From Phycisphaerales bacterium (GTDB taxonomy: Bacteria > Planctomycetota > Phycisphaerae > Phycisphaerales > UBA1924), in the NCBI GenBank assembly GCA_016709445.1, contig JADJMV010000015.1:62001-126000 (forward strand): a DNA stretch of 64,000 bases, read 5' to 3'. This document shows positions 55,601 through 62,593 of the stretch, piece by piece. The notes under the pieces were generated by a model. It did not search any database. It saw only the letters and a program-made list of their open reading frames with translations, and was not told the DNA's origin. Position 1 is the stretch's first letter. Each line of letters starts with the position of its first letter. A program made the position numbers and the translations under genes.

Positions 55601-56826
55601 GCGAGATGACGCTCTTCATCAAGCGTCTCGAGGGCGATGCCCTCGAGGCATTCGTCAGCTCGCAGTTCATGGACCAATCCACCAAGGATGTGAAGTTCAA
55701 CGCCGAGGCCGGCACTCTGGGCTTCGCGTTCTCCACCGATTTCGGCAATTCCACCGGCACAGCGACCGTCACCGGCGAGACGATCAATGGCTCCATGTCC
55801 TTCGGCGACGGACGCTTCACGTTCGAATTCACAGGGGAACGCGCGAAGGACCAGCAGGCGGCCAAACCCGAGGAGCCAAATCTCCATGACCTGCTGCCCG
55901 GCCCGGGTCGAATCAGCTCGCTCGAGGCATCGCGGTATGAGGCCGGCCGCGTCTACATGACGATCGATCGGCACTACAACGACGACGAGCGGCCGTACGT
56001 CCTGATATCCGATGACTACGGCATGACATGGAGAACGATCGTCGAGGGTCTGCCGCCCGGGGAGACCGCCAAGGTGATACGTGAAGACATCGCGAACCCC
56101 GGCATGCTCTACCTGGGCACCGAGTTCGGACTGTGGGTCTCGTTTGACACGGGTGCTTCGTGGAGCAGGCTCAATGGCAACCTCCCCACTGTCGCCGTGC
56201 TCGAGATCGCACAACATGCAACGAACGGGGAGATCGTCCTGGCCACGCACGGCCGCAGTCTTTGGGCCACTGACATCTCCCCGCTGCGTGGCGTCACCGC
56301 GCGCGCCCGCTCCGCACCCGCCTATCTGCTTCCGGTCAACGACGTCATCCGCTGGCGCTCCCTGCCCGAGCGCGGGGATGCCGGCGGCAATGGTTGGTAT
56401 ACCGGCGAGAACCCGGAATCCGAGGTGGAGATCTGCTGGCTCGTGGAGGGGCGCCCTCGCGATTTCTCGCTGACGATCTCCGACATCGAGGGCCATGTCG
56501 TCCGGTCGTTCGACGAGATCGAGCCCCACGAAGGGGTCAACGCGGTCCGCTGGGACCTCCGACGAACCCCCGCCGGGAATGCTCCGCAGGGCCGATTCCG
56601 CCGGGGTCAAGGCGTTCCGGCCGGGTCCTACCGAGTCGATTTGGAGGTCGACGGCCTGCGGACGTCGCGAACCTTCAAGATCGAGGCCGACCCCGACTAC
56701 CCCGAGGCGGACTCCAGATTCGGCGAGGACGAGACGCCGATCCTCGACCCGGAGGCCTGGGAACGCGGCGAGACCCAGCCCGACGAGGCCGGTGCTCCTG
56801 GTGTGGAGGAGCGGCCCGAATTCTGA
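52657..56826 (+). CDS. Giant exported BNR/VPS10-like propeller protein with inserted PDZ, EF-hand and beta-barrel-like segments
   Basis: ATG 52657 (GGAG upstream) gives 1389 residues with a signal peptide (LVLLVLSALGALAPAQ). BNR/Asp-box propeller repeats dominate (YKSTDGGKTWEHKG, YKTTDGGEHWEKI, YRTTDGGATWNRI, FKSTDAGETWTRI). They are interrupted by a PDZ-like domain (about 306-375; VVDDGPAAKAGLKPDDIVVEV), a 120-residue Pro/Ala/Thr linker (about 701-828), two EF hands (LDANGDGKLAGDEI and ADKDGDGALTEAEF), a Gly-rich stretch and a small beta domain (about 966-1065; GEWALKTQSPRGEGEMTLF). The propeller then resumes (LYLGTEFGLWVSFDTGASW) and ends in an Ig-like region. The core belongs to the VPS10/WD40-like BNR family of unknown function in environmental bacteria; the inserts are unusual. 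Confidence 0.87.
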   Translation: MPTRHLRPLVLLVLSALGALAPAQPAPAGPPTWADAVHWRALGPANMSGRITDFAVYEPDPTTWYVATAGGGLLKTTNDGLTFEHQFEHQGASSIGAVAVAATDPNIVWVGTGENNPRNSVSWGDGVYKSTDGGKTWEHKGLEKSFQVGDVLIHPTDPNTVFVGTLGRLWGPSLDRGLYKTTDGGEHWEKILFVDDKTGVIDLAMDPENPDVILCAMWERGRDEFDTNDPATRYGEGSGLYRTTDGGATWNRIAAGLPTVKLGRLGIDWSRSEPHTVYMLVDSEKIGEGIPNAGYAGLTGVDADAGARIRTVVDDGPAAKAGLKPDDIVVEVGGVNIANYDDLLSEIRVHQAGTTAPFTVARAGEIVQLDVTFAESPNPDQKPFTQDLDGQRADIMDQQGDEGFQSGGLFKSTDAGETWTRINSVNPRPMYFSLLRIDPQDAKHIWVGGVVMQKSEDGGKTFKRHEESIVHADQHAMWIDPRDGRHVILGCDGGIYVSRDRGEHWDHRNNVDIGQFYHVAIDNRPLYNVYGGLQDNGSWGGPNRTRSDRGPDNTDWFRIGGGDGFVCAVDPEDPDQLYAESQNGGMIRYNLRTGEQSGIRARAPRGVEYRFSWKTPFALSHFNSRVYYTAGNFLFRSLNRGESLIRISPEITRTGRGTATALSESPLDEGVIYVGSDDGSLWVTRNGGAEWSNIIYPREPDKEPAKPEQPEAGAEESPTPATADSAAGAATPDAGAPTAEPQPADTQADQSPSPAAEGEEAPASTDQPTPATQPGAPEGEPTADAAQPDAVQTDANTPTAPPASQDATQAQPPTAAAGQPEARPARGGRGGAGFFQRLDANGDGKLAGDEIPERLRPALAAADKDGDGALTEAEFAAAMPQRGRPGGPAGGPPAEAGQGINPAGDRPPGQPGQSGPAAAGRRGGAGAPGGRAGGRSGGATDRPFRIVPLGGEPEPARESGARPDDPIAGEWALKTQSPRGEGEMTLFIKRLEGDALEAFVSSQFMDQSTKDVKFNAEAGTLGFAFSTDFGNSTGTATVTGETINGSMSFGDGRFTFEFTGERAKDQQAAKPEEPNLHDLLPGPGRISSLEASRYEAGRVYMTIDRHYNDDERPYVLISDDYGMTWRTIVEGLPPGETAKVIREDIANPGMLYLGTEFGLWVSFDTGASWSRLNGNLPTVAVLEIAQHATNGEIVLATHGRSLWATDISPLRGVTARARSAPAYLLPVNDVIRWRSLPERGDAGGNGWYTGENPESEVEICWLVEGRPRDFSLTISDIEGHVVRSFDEIEPHEGVNAVRWDLRRTPAGNAPQGRFRRGQGVPAGSYRVDLEVDGLRTSRTFKIEADPDYPEADSRFGEDETPILDPEAWERGETQPDEAGAPGVEERPEF

Positions 56827-56841
56827 GGTTCTCTCGCGGAC

Positions 56842-57207
56842 CTACGCAGACCGCGACCCGCGGCGCGGGAGTTCGACAACGCGGCGACCGTCCAGCCTGT
56901 GGAACACCGCCAGCACGGGATGCCGGAGCAGCATTCGAGGGCCCGCGTATCGCATGACGCTCCGCACCTCTTCCCGCATTGCTTTGCGGTAGCAGTGCAC
57001 CGGGCAATTGGCACACGTCGGCTTCTCCGGCGAGAAGACGCACTTGTCGATCCGCTCCATCGCGTAGCGGTACAGCTGGTCGCAATGCTCACAGCGCGTG
57101 TCGCGCCGTGCGCCGTGCCGCGCCCGGCAATACATCCCGATCATCATGCCAATGGTTCGGCGCTCTCTGCGGATCCTCGCACTCTCCGACGCCGCGTTTG
57201 CTGGCAT
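56842..57207 (-). CDS. YgbA_NO family (nitrous oxide-stimulated promoter) protein
   Basis: ATG 57207 with GGAG upstream gives 121 residues. The family pattern is clear: RRERRTIGMMIGMYCRARHG, CEHCDQLYRYAMERIDKCVF, then TCANCPVHCYRKAMREEVRSVMRYAGPRML. Four or more conserved cysteines (CEHC, KC, CANCPVHC) suggest metal or NO binding. YgbA homologues in enterobacteria are induced by nitrosative stress and help recovery from it. Whether this planctomycete version does the same is unknown. It stands 14 nt from the convergent BNR gene. Confidence 0.85.
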   Translation of the reverse strand: MPANAASESARIRRERRTIGMMIGMYCRARHGARRDTRCEHCDQLYRYAMERIDKCVFSPEKPTCANCPVHCYRKAMREEVRSVMRYAGPRMLLRHPVLAVFHRLDGRRVVELPRRGSRSA

Positions 57208-57374
57208 ACTCGATTTCTCCGCGGGGCATGACCCCCTCGGCCCGCATCGCAACTCTAGGGTTCCCGACCCCACCGGCGCGCGCCGGCGACGCGGCTCCCA
57301 CAACCGCGTCGCCTGGCGCAGGCCTCCACAATGGAGACCGATCCGGGTTCAGCCCGCCAATCGGGCAGGGGGGG

Positions 57375-57551
57375 TCATGCCGGAGGCGGCTGGCCCCGGA
57401 GCGCCCTGGCCACCAAGCTCAGGACGAACAGGACCAGGAAGATCAGGAACAGCACCTTGGCGATCGTGGCCGCCACGCCGGCGATCCCGAAGAATCCCAA
57501 AACACCCGCGATCAATGCGATGACAAGGAATGTGATTGCCCAACCAAGCAT
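57375..57551 (-). CDS. DUF1328 (YtjA family) small membrane protein
   Basis: This 58-residue protein begins MLGWAITFLVIALIAGVLG and is almost entirely two hydrophobic helices (FGIAGVAATIAKVLFLIFLV), which is the DUF1328/YtjA hallmark. A GGGAGG site precedes the ATG, and the ATG overlaps the upstream stop as TAATG. Such proteins are often found with envelope-stress genes. It is the last gene of the stress-type run on this strand. Confidence 0.9.
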   Translation of the reverse strand: MLGWAITFLVIALIAGVLGFFGIAGVAATIAKVLFLIFLVLFVLSLVARALRGQPPPA

Positions 57552-57751
57552 TACGAGCCTCCCTTCCGGACAGAGTCTGTGGCGTCCTCGACCTTGTCGC
57601 CGGCGTCCTCAACGGCATCACCCGCGTCCTCGATCACGTCGTCTGCCTTCTCGCCCGCGTTCTCGAGCGGGCCCTGCTTCTCGCACCCAGCGAAGGGCAG
57701 GAGCCCCGCCGCGAGGAGCGCCCCCACTGCGCGTCTGCGTGTCAAGTTCAT
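57551..57751 (-). CDS. Small lipoprotein with acidic repeat
   Basis: The 66-residue product has a lipoprotein leader (VGALLAAGLLPFAGC) and then a short acidic helix built from near repeats (EDAGDAVEDAGDKVEDATDSV). The spacing suggests an amphipathic helix lying on a membrane or peptidoglycan. It overlaps the DUF1328 gene by one base, so the two are coupled. It resembles entericidin-like peptides only in size and style. Confidence 0.75.
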   Translation of the reverse strand: MNLTRRRAVGALLAAGLLPFAGCEKQGPLENAGEKADDVIEDAGDAVEDAGDKVEDATDSVRKGGS

Positions 57752-57802
57752 GGCTGGTCTCCTTCTTCTGTTCCGAGCCTGGTCGCGGCCCTGGTTCTCG
57801 CG

Positions 57803-57994
57803 CTAGTCCGCGGCGTCCTGGACCGCGTCGCCGGTCTTCTCGATGTCCTTGCCCGCTCCCTCCACCGTGTTGCACGCGGTGAGGGCGACGAGGCCCGCGA
57901 TCAGCAGGGCCCACGCGGCCCCGGTGATGACCGCCCGGGGGCGGTGCGAAGCCGGGCGACCGGGCCCGACCATGGTTGTTGTGGTGCTATCCAT
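57803..57994 (-). CDS. Entericidin A/B family lipoprotein
   Basis: The 63-residue protein has one hydrophobic leader (VITGAAWALLIAGLVALTAC, lipobox LTAC) and the entericidin tail NTVEGAGKDIEKTGDAVQDAA. Entericidins are small envelope lipoproteins; in E. coli they are linked to stationary-phase and osmotic regulation. The leader is longer than usual at its N-terminus (MDSTTTTMVGPG). The start overlaps the upstream gene by 8 nt (ATGGATAG). Confidence 0.85.
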   Translation of the reverse strand: MDSTTTTMVGPGRPASHRPRAVITGAAWALLIAGLVALTACNTVEGAGKDIEKTGDAVQDAAD

Positions 57995-58526
57995 GCTTGA
58001 TGGCTCCTTGCGTGATGCGACGGACTTGGTCGATAGCGCTCGCGCCGATGTCGCCCGCGGCTTCGAGCACGCCCGATGCCGCGGCCGAAGCCGCCCGCTC
58101 GGTGCTGACCCCAATCTCTCGAGCCCCCTGGATCGCCCCCTCGATCGCTCCCTGCGCGGCCTGTCCGATGTCGCCGCCGACCTCGGCCGTCCTCGACACG
58201 ACACGCTTGGAAGCGTCCGCGATCGCGTCGAGAGTCTCAGCGCCCGCATCGTGCGTGGCACGGACCACGCCGATGACGGCTCCCTTCGAGGCCTGTGATA
58301 TCGAGGCGCCGACTTCCGCGGCCCCATCGATGACGCCGGTGACCGCTTCCAGGCTCGTCGAGCCGACCGCTTCGCCCACGTCTTCCATGCTCGCGAGGGC
58401 GGTCGCGATCGAATCCCGGGTGGTCCGCACGACGGTATCGGTCACGTCTCCGACGCCCTCGATCGCGTCGATGATCGAGGACTTGATCGATTCCGAGAGG
58501 CTTTCGGTGCGCGGCCTGGTACTCAT
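57987..58526 (-). CDS. Ala-rich amphipathic helical protein of unknown function
   Basis: ATG 58526 gives 179 residues made of repeating amphipathic helical units of about 11-22 residues (IIDAIEGVGDVTDTVV, SIATALASMEDVGEAVG, AVIGVVRATHDAGAETL, AAQGAIEGAIQGAREIG). There is no signal peptide. The pattern resembles LEA-like or apolipoprotein-like proteins that protect or coat membranes under stress. The gene is coupled to the entericidin gene. No enzyme motif is present. Confidence 0.7.
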   Translation of the reverse strand: MSTRPRTESLSESIKSSIIDAIEGVGDVTDTVVRTTRDSIATALASMEDVGEAVGSTSLEAVTGVIDGAAEVGASISQASKGAVIGVVRATHDAGAETLDAIADASKRVVSRTAEVGGDIGQAAQGAIEGAIQGAREIGVSTERAASAAASGVLEAAGDIGASAIDQVRRITQGAIKHG

Positions 58527-58671
58527 GGAAGACACTCCGTTTCCTGAGGTTCGGGCAAACACAGGGTTGCCCGCAATGCGCCCCGCCGCCGGGAAGGGCC
58601 GCGGGGCGCCAGTCTCCGCAGAGGAGACGGTCCGAACGTGTCCGGCCCGCTCCTCGCGGTCGAGGTCGATG

Positions 58672-59862
58672 TCAGTGACCGCGTTCAGGCTTGGGGTCGC
58701 CCCTTCGAATGCCGTCCGCGTTCCCGAAGCGCTGTGCTTCAAGGCCGTAGTACTCCCACACACGCCGGGCCAATCCGCCTTCATTCAACTCACCGACGCC
58801 GCTCTCGCTCAGTTCGGGGGCCTTCTCCAGCCGCGCAATCGGCATGTCGATCGAGAAGGTCTGGTCGGACTCGCAGTCCATCGCGGTCCAGGGTACGGGG
58901 TAGCGAGTGTCGCCCACGCCCAGCACCCCGCCGCGCGAAATGACCGCGAACGCGGCCGTCCCGCTCCGCACGTCATAGGCCACCATGTCGACCCCGCCGA
59001 ACTCCTTGTCCTGCGGCCTGGAGGTCAGCTTCCCGTCGTCGATCTTGCTGGCAAGCGCCAGGGAAGTGTGCGTGCCGTGCCTCGACCACGCCGGGACTCC
59101 CCGCTCGTCGCGCAGCTCGAGTTCGTCCCCGTTCAGTTCCATCGATCGGGCAACAAACGTCGAGTCGTCATCGGGTGACGCCTTCACCGCCGTCACCGTG
59201 ATGCGATCCCCCGAATGCGGGAGCGCGGAGTGCTTCGTGAGGAAGCCCGCGGGAGAGAGCAGCACGGTGCGTTCCCCGTTGCCGTCGCCGGGGTCGAGCA
59301 CGACCGAACAGAATGCGCCCTCGGGGCTCGAGGTCGCGTCCTGCCGAATATCGGAAATCGTGCCTCCGAACGAGGTCGGGTTTGCCGTGGCGAATCGCTC
59401 GGTATACTGGTCGCCCCGCAGCGCCTCCGGCGCCGAGTCGTCGGCCAGATCACCGAACACACCCTCGACCGTCTTCCGCCAACTGGGGTCGCTCAGGGCA
59501 TCGATGTCATCGGGATCGCAATCGGGCAGCGCGCTCAGCTGATCCGTCGTCGCCTGGATCCGGAACTGCTCCGCCGCCGGCTCCCAACGCAATGCCGCAT
59601 AGGGGATCGCGACCGTCCGGTCCCTCGTGCCGAGTATCTCGTTCGTATCCACGATCGCGTACAGGATCCGTCCGGTTCCGGTGTCGACGACCAGGTCCAC
59701 CACGTCCCCGGTGTGGTCGCTCTGCCGCCCGTCGGTGATCGACGCGTCCATGAGCGTCTCGTCCGAGATGAACCAGGGGGAGTCCGCCGATTCGGACTGG
59801 GCCCAGAGCGAGGAATTCGCGGCGAGTGTTCCCGCGACCGCGATGATATGGGTGATTCGCAT
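58672..59862 (-). CDS. Exported protein with two PRC-barrel-like domains
   Basis: ATG 59862 follows AGGAG and gives 396 residues. A signal peptide (THIIAVAGTLAANSSLWAQ) is followed by a first PRC-barrel (SDETLMDASITDGRQSDHTGDVVDLVVDTGTGRI ... VAIPYAALRWE region). A middle beta domain of OB-like character is next (TSFGGTISDIRQDATSSPEGAFCSVV), then a second PRC-barrel (THTSLALASKIDDGKLTS ... YPVPWTAMDCES). PRC-barrels are small beta barrels found in RNA processing and in exported stress proteins. It is the first gene of the minus-strand stress run and faces the two-component system across a 185-nt region. Confidence 0.82.
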   Translation of the reverse strand: MRITHIIAVAGTLAANSSLWAQSESADSPWFISDETLMDASITDGRQSDHTGDVVDLVVDTGTGRILYAIVDTNEILGTRDRTVAIPYAALRWEPAAEQFRIQATTDQLSALPDCDPDDIDALSDPSWRKTVEGVFGDLADDSAPEALRGDQYTERFATANPTSFGGTISDIRQDATSSPEGAFCSVVLDPGDGNGERTVLLSPAGFLTKHSALPHSGDRITVTAVKASPDDDSTFVARSMELNGDELELRDERGVPAWSRHGTHTSLALASKIDDGKLTSRPQDKEFGGVDMVAYDVRSGTAAFAVISRGGVLGVGDTRYPVPWTAMDCESDQTFSIDMPIARLEKAPELSESGVGELNEGGLARRVWEYYGLEAQRFGNADGIRRGDPKPERGH

Positions 59863-59964
59863 GGTGACGTCTCCTTTTGATCGAGCCTCATACGTCGGAC
59901 CCGGGCGGCGACGGATGCTCCGTGCCAAGTTCCCGGGTTGTCTCCCCTCTCTACGATTGCCCTA

Positions 59965-59990
59965 TGAGCGGCCCGTGAGATCGGGATGAG
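59965..59990. promoter_or_regulatory. Candidate OmpR-family operator: three TGAG boxes at 11-bp spacing
   Basis: TGAG occurs at 59965, 59976 and 59987, an exact 11-bp period, with inverted CTCA copies at 59997 and 60005. OmpR-family regulators usually bind direct repeats spaced about one helical turn apart. The site lies between the PRC-barrel gene and the response regulator start at 60048, so it may control both. Confidence 0.5.
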
Positions 59991-60047
59991 AAACCGCTCA
60001 CGCCCTCATAGCCCCCCGTCGGGCGGCGCACTCGGAGTGGAGCCTGC

Positions 60048-60722
60048 ATGCGGATCCTGCTCGTGGAAGACAATCCAAAGATGGCCGAGGCGATCCAGAG
60101 CGGCCTGGCGGCGCACGGGCACGCGGTGACGGTGTGCCACACCGGGCTGGAGGGAGAGGAAGAAGCGGCCCAACGTGAGTACGACGCGATCGTGCTCGAC
60201 CGGATGCTCCCGGACCGCGACGGCGTCGAGCTGTGCCGCAGCCTCCGGTCGCGGTGCGTGCCAACGCCCATCCTGATGCTGACGGCGATCTCTGGAACTC
60301 AGGCGACCGTCGAAGGGCTTGACGCGGGCGCCGACGACTACCTCGCCAAACCCTTCGAATTCGACGAACTGGTCGCGAGGGTCCGAGCCCTGCTGCGAAG
60401 GGGTGATGCGAGCGAGTCGCGCCGACTCAAAATGCACGACCTCGAGCTCGACCTCGACACCCGCGAAGCCATGCGGGCGGGCGAGCGCATCAAGCTCACC
60501 GGCAAGGAGTTCTCGCTCCTCGAATACATCATGCGGAACCCCGACCGAGTCCTCACGAGACAGGTCATCGCCGAGAAGGTCTGGGCCATCCGCTACGAGC
60601 CGTCAAGCAACGTGATCGATGTCGCGATTTCCGGCCTGCGTCGCAAGATCGACAAGGGCTTCGAGACCCCGTTGATCCACACGGTCATCGGAGCCGGATA
60701 CCGATTCGGGGTGATGCAGTAG
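60048..60722 (+). CDS. OmpR/PhoB-family response regulator
   Basis: The 224-residue protein has a receiver domain with the acidic pair at 7-8 (LLVEDNP), phospho-acceptor Asp51 (IVLDRMLPD), Thr in MLTA and Lys101 (LAKPFEF). The C-terminal winged helix is of the OmpR type (LTGKEFSLLEYIMRNPDRVLTR ... SSNVIDVAISGLRRKID ... IHTVIGAGYRFG). It closely follows the CusR/CopR subgroup style, but the stimulus is unknown. The sensor kinase gene follows 30 nt later. Confidence 0.95.
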   Translation: MRILLVEDNPKMAEAIQSGLAAHGHAVTVCHTGLEGEEEAAQREYDAIVLDRMLPDRDGVELCRSLRSRCVPTPILMLTAISGTQATVEGLDAGADDYLAKPFEFDELVARVRALLRRGDASESRRLKMHDLELDLDTREAMRAGERIKLTGKEFSLLEYIMRNPDRVLTRQVIAEKVWAIRYEPSSNVIDVAISGLRRKIDKGFETPLIHTVIGAGYRFGVMQ

Positions 60723-60752
60723 GGGCCAAGCCCCGGGGAGAAGACCGCCGCG

Positions 60753-62262
60753 ATGCCGATCCTCAGGCTCTCACTCCGCATGAAGCTCACGCTGTGGTTC
60801 CTCGTGATCTTCGTGGTAGTGTTCTGCGGTCTTCTCGTCGCCGCCGGGGTGCTGCACCGGGAAGCGACGCGCCGGGTGCTCGACTCCCAACTCACCATGC
60901 TCGCCCGGGGAGTCGCCGAGATGCTCCAGGCGAGCGACCGTGAGGCGCTCGCCGACGGCCTGTCCCGTTTCCAGCCGATCGACCGCGCCTCCGTCGTGCT
61001 CGCGGTCCGCAGCGACGACGGAAGGGTTCTGGGCGCTGGATGGCGGGTCGATCCCTCCGCGCTGCCCGAATTGGATGAGCGGCAGAGCATCGGGCAGGTG
61101 GTCATACACAAACTCGATGGCCAGCGGGCCCGCGGCCTGCTCGGTCGGGAGGTGACAACACGCATGGTCACCTACCGGTTCATGATGCCCGACGGAGCAC
61201 CCGCCTTCCTTGACCTCGCCGGCGCGACCGATCTTCGGGAGGAAGAACTCTCCTACTTCCGCGGCGTGTTCCTCGTCGGCGGACTCGGGGCCGTGCTGGC
61301 CGCCGGGCTGGCCGCCTGGCTGATCGCCGGCAGGGCCGTTCAGCCGATGAAGCAGCTCGCCCGAGCCGCCGAGCAGGTGGATTCGGAGCACTTCGGCACC
61401 CGGATTGAGGTCGAGCGCGACGAGGTGGAAGTCGCCGGGCTCAAGGCGGCGCTCAACGATGCCCTGAACCGGCTCGAGGAGGGCTACCGGGCCCAGGAGC
61501 GGTTCGTCAGCAACGTCGCCCACGACCTCAAGACCCCGATCGCCGTCATGCTGACCGAGTCCCAGGTGCTCCGGCCCGGGCTCGTCAGCTCCGGCCGAGT
61601 ACGAGAGCTACCGCAACAGCGTGATCACGGAGATGCGAACGCTCGGGGGCCTCGTCGAGAGCTTCCTCGCCCTGGCCCGGGCCGATCAGGGCGAGATCCT
61701 GGCCCGCATGACCGACGTTTCCGTGTTTGACCTGCTCATCGACGCCGTCGCCGAGTGCGGGAGAGAGGCACGACGCAAGAACATCCACCTCATCCCCACC
61801 ATCGGTGACCCCGGCCCCGAGATCGACGACCTCGAGCTGCGCGGCGACCCCGACCTGCTGCGAACCATGGTCGTGAATCTCCTGCGGAACGCGATCAGCT
61901 TCTCCCCCTCCGGCGAGAACATCGACGTCCGCGCCGCCCTCGACGGCGACTTCGCGGAGATCTCGGTCCGCGACCGTGGCCCCGGCGTGCCCGAGGAGAT
62001 GCTCGAGCTGATCTTTGATCGGTTCTTCCAGGCGCCCTCCACCGGACCACGACGCTCGGGCTCCGGCCTCGGCCTCGCGATCGCCCGGAGCGTGGCCTCC
62101 CTCCACGGCGGCGCGGTCCGCGTCGAGAACTGCCCCGACCGCGGCGCCGCGTTCACCGTGCGCCTGCCGCTCGCCGGACGCGAACCCGAGAAGCCCGCCG
62201 ACGCCGAGCCCCCGACCACAGACCCCTGCACCGACCCCGAGCCGCCCGACACACCGACCTGA
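60753..62262 (+). CDS. Membrane sensor histidine kinase, partner of the OmpR-type regulator, apparent frameshift
   Basis: The first part has a membrane helix (LWFLVIFVVVFCGLLVAAG), a periplasmic sensor region, a second helix (GVFLVGGLGAVLAAGLAAWLIAG), a HAMP-like linker and the H-box FVSNVAHDLKTPIAVML. After SQVLRPGLVSS the frame turns into Arg-rich text. The kinase continues in another frame (EYESYRNSVITEMRTLGGLVESFLALAR, NLLRNAISFSP, VRDRGPGVPEEMLELIFDRF, SGSGLGLAIARSVASLHGG). Removing one base near 61590-61596 joins them. The corrected length is about 502 residues. It is the likely sensor for the adjacent regulator. Confidence 0.87.
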
Positions 62263-62593
62263 ATCGGTGCGAGGCCGCGCGAACCCCCGATCCCAGCCTC
62301 CCATCCGCCGCCCGCCGACCCCAAAGCCCCGCTCGACACCCGCACGGGCGAAGCCGTCGGATGGGCCGCGACGACGTTTGTCGAGGCGGCGCCGGCCGAC
62401 CGGAAAGGTCCCCCATCCGCCTCGCGTCCAGGCTTCGAAACCGCAAGGGGAGGGAATGGGGCACGGCGTTGGGGGTCGTGGTCGTGAAACGCGATCCTTG
62501 GTACCCTCTGCCGCGTCGGGGGGCCAAAATCGCCCGCGGCCGCCCGGTGCCGGAAGCCTGAGGCCACCCCCAGCGCCACGCGAGAGGAGCCAC
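62263..62593. other. Intergenic region before the Gfo/Idh/MocA gene
   Basis: No gene is supported in these 331 nt. Open frames here are extensions of neighbours with no start signal. A promoter for the oxidoreductase is expected near the right end (around TTGGTACCCTCTGCC, 62490s), but no clear consensus is visible. Confidence 0.4.

Noticed and set aside
52573..56610. A 1345-codon open frame on the minus strand
   Set aside because: It mirrors the BNR propeller gene exactly. It is rich in Gly, Arg, Val and Asp with no domain, leader or ribosome binding site. High GC content makes long antisense frames common.
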